DNA of 11,671 nt from Alphaproteobacteria bacterium. Its GTDB lineage: Bacteria > Pseudomonadota > Alphaproteobacteria > Rhodospirillales > Rhodospirillaceae. Below are positions 6,930-11,671 of the stretch, in pieces. The position numbers and the translations under genes are program-made. Where the stretch lies: the NCBI GenBank assembly GCA_003250275.1, contig QKGW01000120.1, forward strand, positions 1 through 11,671, in the 5' to 3' direction. The first letter of the stretch is position 1. The number at the start of each line of letters is the position of its first letter. The notes under the pieces are model-generated. The model worked only from the letters and a program-made list of their open reading frames with translations, ran no database searches and was not told the origin of the DNA.

Positions 6930-8951
6930 ATCGACGACGCCTGAGGGCGCGGCAAAGCGGTCGATGAACGCCTCGAGCGGCATCGGCCGCCCGAACAGGA
7001 ACCCCTGGAAGGTGTCGCATCCGTTGGCGAGCAGCCAGTCGCGCTGCGGCACCGTCTCGATCCCCTCGGCGACGCAGATCATCCCGAGCTTGTCGGCGAG
7101 GGTGAGGATGGTCGACGGCACCGCCACGTCGTCGGGGATGTCGGTGACGAAGCCGCGGTCGATCTTGAGCACGTCGACGGGGAAGCGGCGCAGGTAGGCG
7201 AGGCTCGAATAGCCGGTGCCGAAGTCGTCGAGCGCGATCCGCACGCCCATCGCGCGCAGCGCACGCAGGCGGTCGAGCACCGGGCCGCGCTCCATCGCGA
7301 GGGTATATTCGGTAATCTCGATCTCGATCTGGCTCGGCGGCACGCCGTAGCGCTCGAACGCGGCGGCGGCGCGGCCGACGAAGCCACCGTCCTCGAGCTG
7401 CTGCGGCGAGACGTTGATCGCGATGCGGATGTCGAGCGAGATGTCGCGCAGGCGCGCGGCGGTGCGGCACGCCTCTTCGAGAACCCAGTCGCCGATCGGC
7501 ACCACCAAGCCGGTGTCCTCCGCCACCTCGACGAACGCGCCCGGCATCACCAGCTCGCCGTTGCAGCGCCAGCGCAGCAGCGCCTCCGCCCCGGTGACGA
7601 CGCCGCGCGCGCTGAACTGCGGCTGGTAATGGAGGTCGAATTCGCCGAGGTCGAGCGCCTGATGGAGCTGGCTTTCGAGCATCAGGCGATGGTGGGCGAG
7701 CTCCGACGGGCCGTCCTCGAAGAACGCCCAACGCACCAGCGGCCGCCGCCGCGCGCTGGCGGTCGCCGCCACCGCCTTGCGGAGCAGGTCCGAGGCGTCG
7801 GCGCCGTGCTCGGGCAGGCAGGCAATCCCCACCACCACCGACGACCGTACCGCGTCGAGCGGTTCGTCGGCACCATGCATCAGCGCGTCGACGAGACGGC
7901 GCGCCGCCTCCTCCGCCGCATCGGAACTCTCCAGCCCCTCCATCACCAGGGCGAAGCAATCGGCGCCGACGCGCCCGACGAATGTGCCGGACTCGACGAG
8001 TTCGAGCAGGCGTCCGGCGAGGTCGAGCACCATCTCGTCGACCTTGTCGTGGCCGAACAGATCCTTGAAGTCGTCGAGGCGGTCCATCAGCACCGCGAGC
8101 ACCGCCACCACGTTGCCGCTGCCGCTGCGTTCGGCGACGGCACGGAGATGCTCGACGGTGAGGATGCGGTTGGGCAGGTTGGTCGAGGTATCGCGGGTGG
8201 TCATCCGCTTGAGCGCGTTCTGCGCCGCACCGAGCTGCATCAGCATCATGTTGATGCGCTGCACCGCCGCGCCGAGTTCGCTGTCGCGATGGCCGCGCGG
8301 AATGGTGAGAAGATTGCCGCGCGGCGCGTCGGTGTCGACCTCCGCGACCTGCCGCGAGATCGAGAGGATCGGCCGGGTGAGGAAAACATGGCAGAGCGCC
8401 GCCACCACCGCGCCGACGATCAGCGCCCCGAGGATCGTCGCGATCAGGCTGGCGAGCAGAACGTGGCGGTAGAGCGCGATGTCGTGGTCGAGCGAGAATT
8501 CGACCTCAAGCGCGCCGACCGCCGGCGACCCGACGCCGGGCTCGGTCCACAACGGATGGGTGATGGTCGCGTGCTCGCCGAGAAACACCCCGGCGACCCA
8601 GCGCTCCAGAGGCGACGACGGGGCTTCGAGGAGATAACCGGTTTCGCGCGCGAAGATCACGCCGTCGGCATCGAGGAGGCGCGCCTCGGTTACGCCGGTG
8701 ACGCGCAGCACGCTCCGCAGCATCTCGCGGGCGAGCGCGGCGTCGCGCTCCGCCAGTGCGGTCACGGCGGTCTCCTCGGCCACCGAAAGAATCTGGAATT
8801 CGCGCTCGCTCAAAGTCTGGCGCGCGGCGATCGAGAGCATGGAAAACTGGATGAGGAAGGCGATACAGCCGACCGCGAGCGCGGCAACCACGATTGCACG
8901 CGCCTGGCGGTATCCGATCGAATTCTGCCGGAAGCCCCGCTTCCCAACCAT
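6894..8951 (-). CDS. Membrane c-di-GMP phosphodiesterase with HAMP, degenerate GGDEF and intact EAL
   Basis: A 685-residue protein. Membrane span one is about 17-40, a periplasmic sensor region of about 120 residues follows, span two is about 164-191, then a HAMP-like linker (about 188-240), a GGDEF domain (about 250-400) and an EAL domain (about 425-670). The GGDEF signature reads GADCF (329-333), losing the second Gly and the metal-binding Glu, so cyclase activity is unlikely; an allosteric GTP-binding role is possible. The EAL domain keeps EALLRW with Glu456, Asn513, Glu548 in EITE, DDFGTG with Asp575/Asp576, Lys596, Glu629 in AEGIET and Gln649, so hydrolysis of c-di-GMP is predicted. ATG 8951 is chosen for the GGGAGG site upstream; a GTG start at 9014 would add 21 residues. 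The periplasmic domain matches no family I recognise. The gene is flanked by gaps and has no partner on its strand, so it is probably monocistronic. Confidence 0.9.
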   Translation of the reverse strand: MVGKRGFRQNSIGYRQARAIVVAALAVGCIAFLIQFSMLSIAARQTLSEREFQILSVAEETAVTALAERDAALAREMLRSVLRVTGVTEARLLDADGVIFARETGYLLEAPSSPLERWVAGVFLGEHATITHPLWTEPGVGSPAVGALEVEFSLDHDIALYRHVLLASLIATILGALIVGAVVAALCHVFLTRPILSISRQVAEVDTDAPRGNLLTIPRGHRDSELGAAVQRINMMLMQLGAAQNALKRMTTRDTSTNLPNRILTVEHLRAVAERSGSGNVVAVLAVLMDRLDDFKDLFGHDKVDEMVLDLAGRLLELVESGTFVGRVGADCFALVMEGLESSDAAEEAARRLVDALMHGADEPLDAVRSSVVVGIACLPEHGADASDLLRKAVAATASARRRPLVRWAFFEDGPSELAHHRLMLESQLHQALDLGEFDLHYQPQFSARGVVTGAEALLRWRCNGELVMPGAFVEVAEDTGLVVPIGDWVLEEACRTAARLRDISLDIRIAINVSPQQLEDGGFVGRAAAAFERYGVPPSQIEIEITEYTLAMERGPVLDRLRALRAMGVRIALDDFGTGYSSLAYLRRFPVDVLKIDRGFVTDIPDDVAVPSTILTLADKLGMICVAEGIETVPQRDWLLANGCDTFQGFLFGRPMPLEAFIDRFAAPSGVVDLGFHRTGHVID

Positions 8952-9087
8952 GCGCCCGCCCCCCTCCCGCGGACCTGGCCGCGTTTGGCGACCTGCCGAG
9001 GCAGCATAACACACAACTCTTCCAGTAAAAGCCGAATAGCTCCTACACGGATAAGAAGGAGATGAGATTTATACGAGGTAAGGAGAA

Positions 9088-9133
9088 GGAAAGCGAATGC
9101 GCTTCCGCAGAGTCGGAATGTCCGCTTCCCGAC
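9088..9133 (-). terminator. paired hairpins after DUF1178, possible transcription end
   Basis: Beyond the DUF1178 stop codon (minus strand) come two small hairpins: GTCGG/CCGAC arms (9112-9116 and 9129-9133), then AAGCG/CGCTT arms extended by GGA/TCC with one bulge (9088-9095 and 9100-9106). A pyrimidine-rich tract with several T pairs follows toward 9070. This is a plausible end for the comF-grxC-Nit-DUF1178 transcript, but the stems are short and the T-run is interrupted. Confidence 0.35.
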
Positions 9134-9169
9134 AATGCAACCGCTCGCTGCCCAAAAATTCGGCGTCGA

Positions 9170-9592
9170 TTAGGAGTTCCCCTTCGGAAGCCACGGGATA
9201 CGTGAGAACTCGACCTCCTCTTCGGTCAACTCCTCGATCTCTTCCGAAGTAGCGTCTCCGTAGATCGCACGCTTGGGGGCTTCGCCGTAGTGGATCTTGC
9301 GGGCTTCCTCGGCGAACGCCGTGCCGACGTTCTCCGAGCTGCTTTCCACCGCGTCGCGCAGCTTGATCAGCGCGGCGCGCAGGCGCTCGTCGAGCTTCGC
9401 CTCGGTTTCGGCGCGTTCGGCGCTGCGGGCGGAGGCGACGAAGGGCGCCATCGGCGCCTTGCTCACCGGGCCGCCGCCGCAGGCGGGACAGGTGAGATGC
9501 CCGGCAGCCATCAGCTCCTCGCACGCCGCGTTGTCGCGGAACCACGATTCGAAGCGATGCCCGCAGGCGCATTTGAGGGCGAAGCGGATCAT
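9170..9592 (-). CDS. DUF1178 family protein with FmdB-like zinc-ribbon N-terminus
   Basis: A 140-residue soluble protein of the DUF1178 family, whose function is unknown. The N-terminus (MIRFALKCACGHRFESWF) resembles small FmdB-type zinc ribbons: Cys8, Cys10 and His12, then a CPAC pair at Cys35 and Cys38, suggesting one metal site. A mid-section of charged helices (about 57-105) is followed by HYGEAPKRAIYGDAT (101-115) and a Glu-rich segment (116-128), then the conserved-looking end SRIPWLPKG. The ATG overlaps the stop of the upstream Nit amidase gene by four bases (ATGA), so the two are probably translated together. Acidic tail plus metal ribbon would fit a small adaptor or regulator, but that is only a guess. 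Confidence 0.85.
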   Translation of the reverse strand: MIRFALKCACGHRFESWFRDNAACEELMAAGHLTCPACGGGPVSKAPMAPFVASARSAERAETEAKLDERLRAALIKLRDAVESSSENVGTAFAEEARKIHYGEAPKRAIYGDATSEEIEELTEEEVEFSRIPWLPKGNS

Positions 9593-10440
9593 GCGCGGAC
9601 GTCCGCGCCGGCTCCCAGCTCGACCGCGCCGAAGCTGCGGGTGTGCGAGAGCGAGGGCACCTTGCCGCGCGCGGCGTCGACCTCGGAGGGATCGATGTCG
9701 GCGATCACGAAGCCGACCTCCTCGCCGCCGTCGGCGAGCACCTCGCCCCACGGCGAGACGATCAGAGAATGGCCGTAGGTCTTGCGTCCGCGCACGTGCA
9801 CGCCGGTCTGCGCCGGTGCGAAGACGAAGCAGCCGGTCTCGATCGCCCGCGCGCGCATCAGCACGTGCCAGTGCGCCTCGCCGGTCGGCTTGGTGAACGC
9901 CGCGGGAATCGCGAGGAAATCCGCGCCCGCGCCCGCGAGCGCGCGATAGAGATAAGGAAAGCGCAGGTCGTAGCACACCGAAAGGCCGAGGCGGCCCCAC
10001 GGCAGGTCGACGGCGACGGCGCGGTCGCCGGGCTCGAAGGTGCGGCTCTCGGCGTAGACCTCGCCGTTGCCGAGGTCGACGTCGAACATGTGCAGCTTGT
10101 CGTAAACCGCCGCGACGTTGCCCTCGGGATCGACGACGTAATTACGGTTGTGCACCTTGCCGTTGGCGCTCGGCACCGCGAGGGTGCCGCAGTGCAGCCA
10201 GACTTGGCGCTTCCTGGCGAAATCCCGGAACGCCGCAAGCGCCGGATGGGCTTCCGGCGGCCGCGCGGCGGCGATGATCGCCTCCGTGCCCCAGGTCATC
10301 ATCGAGACGTTCTCGGGCATCAGGATGAGATCGGCGCCCGCCTCCACGGCTTGCTCGGCAAGGCCGAGCGCCGTTGCGACGTTGGCGGCCATGTCGTCGC
10401 TGCTGTTGGTCTGCAGGCAGGCTACGGCGAAAGCGCTCAT
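9589..10440 (-). CDS. Nit-family carbon-nitrogen hydrolase (Nit1-like, possibly deaminated glutathione amidase)
   Basis: A 283-residue soluble amidase of the nitrilase superfamily. The catalytic triad is visible: Glu43 in MPENVSM, Lys115 in YDKLHMFDVD (113-122) and Cys156 in VCYDLRFP (155-162). GRKTYGHSLIVSPWGEV (218-234) is typical of the Nit1/Nit2 branch. Nit1 proteins hydrolyse deaminated glutathione, a side product of transaminases; Nit2 proteins act on alpha-ketoglutaramate or alpha-ketosuccinamate. The motif spelling and the glutaredoxin gene 40 bases upstream favour Nit1, but this is inference. The start at 10440 has GGAG and GAGA upstream. The stop overlaps the DUF1178 start by four bases. 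Confidence 0.9.
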   Translation of the reverse strand: MSAFAVACLQTNSSDDMAANVATALGLAEQAVEAGADLILMPENVSMMTWGTEAIIAAARPPEAHPALAAFRDFARKRQVWLHCGTLAVPSANGKVHNRNYVVDPEGNVAAVYDKLHMFDVDLGNGEVYAESRTFEPGDRAVAVDLPWGRLGLSVCYDLRFPYLYRALAGAGADFLAIPAAFTKPTGEAHWHVLMRARAIETGCFVFAPAQTGVHVRGRKTYGHSLIVSPWGEVLADGGEEVGFVIADIDPSEVDAARGKVPSLSHTRSFGAVELGAGADVRA

Positions 10441-10480
10441 TCTCTCGGTCTCCGGTCGGTCGTCAAACCGGGGGGAGATA

Positions 10481-10738
10481 TCACGACGCCAAAAGCGGGT
10501 CCAGCCCCCCGGCCGAATCGAGCTCGTACAGATCGTCGCAGCCGCCGATGTGCTTGCCGTCGATGAAGATCTGCGGAACCGTCATGCGGCCCCCGGCGCG
10601 CTCGATCATCTTGCCCATCAGATCGTCGTCGGTCGACACGTCGATCTCGGTGAAATTCGCGCCCTTGCGCTTGAACAGCGCCTTGGCGCGCACGCAGTAC
10701 GGACAGATCCGGGTGGTGTAAATCTCGATATTCGGCAT
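10481..10738 (-). CDS. grxC: Glutaredoxin 3 (dithiol, CPYC)
   Basis: An 85-residue thioredoxin-fold protein, the usual GrxC length. It reduces disulfides and glutathione mixed disulfides in the cytoplasm using glutathione. The active site is CPYC (12-15), with TVP (53-55) and GGCDDL (65-70) forming the glutathione-binding surface; an extra Cys67 lies in that loop. The ATG at 10738 is preferred over one at 10759 because GGAGG lies within the longer reading frame, about 10 bases before 10738. It sits 61 bases after comF and 40 bases before the Nit amidase on the same strand, suggesting one transcript. Confidence 0.95.
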   Translation of the reverse strand: MPNIEIYTTRICPYCVRAKALFKRKGANFTEIDVSTDDDLMGKMIERAGGRMTVPQIFIDGKHIGGCDDLYELDSAGGLDPLLAS

Positions 10739-10746
10739 TCTCGCCG

Positions 10747-10785
10747 TGCCTCCAATCACTCAAGCCAGTGAACCGATGTGAGGCA
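10747..10785 (-). promoter_or_regulatory. leader hairpin that could cover the grxC ribosome site
   Basis: In the minus-strand transcript TGCCTC (10785-10780) can pair with GAGGCA (10752-10747), enclosing an inner TCACT/AGTGA stem with a six-base loop (10756-10771). The outer 3' arm overlaps the GGAGG ribosome site of grxC. The fold is asymmetric (eight against three unpaired bases), so stability is doubtful without a calculation. Confidence 0.3.
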
Positions 10786-10799
10786 AACCCGGCGCGAAA

Positions 10800-11531
10800 T
10801 CAAGCGGTGGCATCGTCCGCCGCGGCGACGGTGAGAAGATCGACCGAGGCCGCCCCGGCGGCGAGCAGCGCCTCGGCGCAGGCGTCCGCGGTGGCGCCGG
10901 TGGTGAGCACGTCGTCGACGAGCAGCACCGCAAGCCCGGAGAGATCGCGCCGCGCGCGGAACGCGCGGGCGACGTTGGCGCGGCGGCGGCCGAGCGAACT
11001 CTGGCGCGCCTGCGGCGGCGTGGCGCGCACCCGGACGAGTGCGCGCGGATCGCACCGCCGCCCCGAAAGCGCCGCGAGGCGGCGGGCAAGCTCGGCGGAC
11101 TGGTTGTACTGGCGTTGGAATAGCCGCGTCCAATGGATCGGCACCGGCACGATCAGGTCGGTTTCGGCGAGCAGGTCGACGCCCGCGCGCGCCATCCAGT
11201 GCGCGAGACGCGGCGCGAGCTCGGGTCGGTCGCGGTACTTGAAGCGTCGGATCAGCTCGGCCGCGGTGTCGCCGTAGACGAGGGCGAAGCGCCGCCGCCG
11301 GATCGGCCCCGGCTTGCAGTGCGGACAGGCCGAAAGCCCGGCCTCGGGCCAGCCGCAGCGCGGACAAACCGGCCCGGCGACGAATCGCAGACCGGCGAAG
11401 TACTCGGGACAGAGCGCGCCCACGCCCGCCACCGCCGCGCCGCAGCAGGCGCAGCGCTCGGGCAGCACGGCGCGCGCGGCGAGCGCGAGGCCGCGGCGCA
11501 ACCACGACGGCGAGGCGGAAGATGCGCGCAT
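10800..11531 (-). CDS. ComF family phosphoribosyltransferase-like protein
   Basis: A 243-residue protein. The N-terminus carries zinc-binding cysteines, CACC (27-30), Cys41, CPRC (56-59) and CPHC (69-72), followed by FKYRDRPELAPRLAHWM (97-113), LIVPVPIHWTRLFQRQYNQS (126-145) and a type I phosphoribosyltransferase loop LLVDDVLTTGAT (203-214). ComF in naturally competent bacteria helps DNA uptake; in most proteobacteria its role is unclear. The ATG at 11531 is chosen because the family begins shortly before the first Cys cluster, though no strong ribosome site is seen; in-frame extension reaches 11666 and would run into the divergent methyltransferase gene. It heads the comF-grxC-Nit-DUF1178 group. 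No other competence gene is present. Confidence 0.9.
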   Translation of the reverse strand: MRASSASPSWLRRGLALAARAVLPERCACCGAAVAGVGALCPEYFAGLRFVAGPVCPRCGWPEAGLSACPHCKPGPIRRRRFALVYGDTAAELIRRFKYRDRPELAPRLAHWMARAGVDLLAETDLIVPVPIHWTRLFQRQYNQSAELARRLAALSGRRCDPRALVRVRATPPQARQSSLGRRRANVARAFRARRDLSGLAVLLVDDVLTTGATADACAEALLAAGAASVDLLTVAAADDATA

Positions 11532-11615
11532 GATTCTGAGAGAGTGCCGCAACCGCGCAAACACCTCAATCGGAGCTTTGCGTTTCCCCCGATGACGCGC
11601 CATATGTGTGCTGAC

Positions 11616-11671
11616 ATGGAAACGCAGACTCCGCTTTTCGACCGTCCGCTCCTGCGCGCCCGCCACGAACG
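11616..11671 (+). CDS. SAM-dependent methyltransferase, N-terminal fragment (NDUFAF5/BioC-like), cut by window end
   Basis: Only the first 18 codons are present (METQTPLFDRPLLRARHE). The FDRPLLRAR pattern is the characteristic opening of alphaproteobacterial BioC/NDUFAF5-like methyltransferases, which are often encoded divergently from comF. In-frame ATGs also occur at 11592 and 11604; none has a clear ribosome site, and 11616 fits the family start best. The call rests on a short stretch and gene context, so the exact substrate cannot be stated. Confidence 0.6.
   Translation, partial: METQTPLFDRPLLRARHE

Noticed and set aside
7629..9065. A 478-codon plus-strand frame opposite the EAL gene
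   Set aside because: Low-complexity His/Arg/Glu/Ala composition, no recognisable motif, and the minus strand encodes well-formed HAMP, GGDEF and EAL domains.
9062..9205. A possible 47-codon small gene on the plus strand with purine-rich sequence before its ATG
   Set aside because: The ribosome-like GGAG abuts the ATG with no spacing, the codons (AGA, ATA, CGA, TTA) are unlike the neighbours, and it runs antisense into DUF1178.
10800..11531. comF as a sign of a natural competence or DNA-uptake locus
   Set aside because: comF is a common stand-alone gene beside grxC in this group, and no comEA, comEC, dprA or pilus gene is present.
1..11671. A hidden mobile element or defence island
   Set aside because: No integrase, transposase, terminal repeats, tRNA target, nuclease or toxin genes, and base composition and codon use look even apart from short gaps.

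Overview
The window is GC-rich chromosomal DNA with compact genes, and the proteins read as alphaproteobacterial, most likely Rhodospirillales or a close relative. This placement rests on family resemblance and gene order and was not tested by a search. Supporting signs are the RodZ-type protein near a nitrogen-PTS enzyme I (ptsP), the ptsP/lysC/ubiG neighbourhood, and the comF - grxC - nitrilase - DUF1178 order. There are no tRNA or rRNA genes, CRISPR arrays, transposases, integrases or phage genes. It looks like an ordinary housekeeping region with a few regulatory oddities rather than a new defence or mobile system.

Layout from left to right. A RodZ-like cell-shape protein (24-1226, minus) follows ptsP (1377-3641, minus). 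ptsP shares one base with the end of an FMN-dependent nitronate monooxygenase/FabK-like gene (3641-4696, minus). Aspartate kinase lysC (4809-6026, minus) lies upstream, separated by a 112-base gap holding two strong hairpins. lysC is divergent from ubiG (6174-6929, plus), which makes ubiquinone. ubiG converges on, and overlaps by 36 bases, a two-pass membrane protein with a degenerate GGDEF and an intact EAL domain (6894-8951, minus), a probable c-di-GMP phosphodiesterase. After a 218-base gap comes a minus-strand group transcribed as comF (10800-11531), grxC (10481-10738), a Nit-family amidase (9589-10440) and DUF1178 (9170-9592). At the right edge the first 18 codons of a divergent SAM-dependent methyltransferase begin at 11616.

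How the genes may work together. LysC feeds lysine, threonine, methionine and diaminopimelate synthesis. PtsP senses nitrogen state through its GAF domain and starts the nitrogen-PTS phosphorelay, so the lysC to ptsP stretch joins amino-acid supply with nitrogen signalling, with a flavoenzyme placed between them. The Nit amidase and glutaredoxin suggest a glutathione upkeep theme, to which the coupled DUF1178 protein may belong. The EAL protein is the accessory element in an otherwise housekeeping neighbourhood.

All gaps are under 300 bases. The informative ones are listed as hairpins, candidate terminators or candidate promoters with low to moderate confidence. In the 84 bases between comF and the methyltransferase I see no convincing site.
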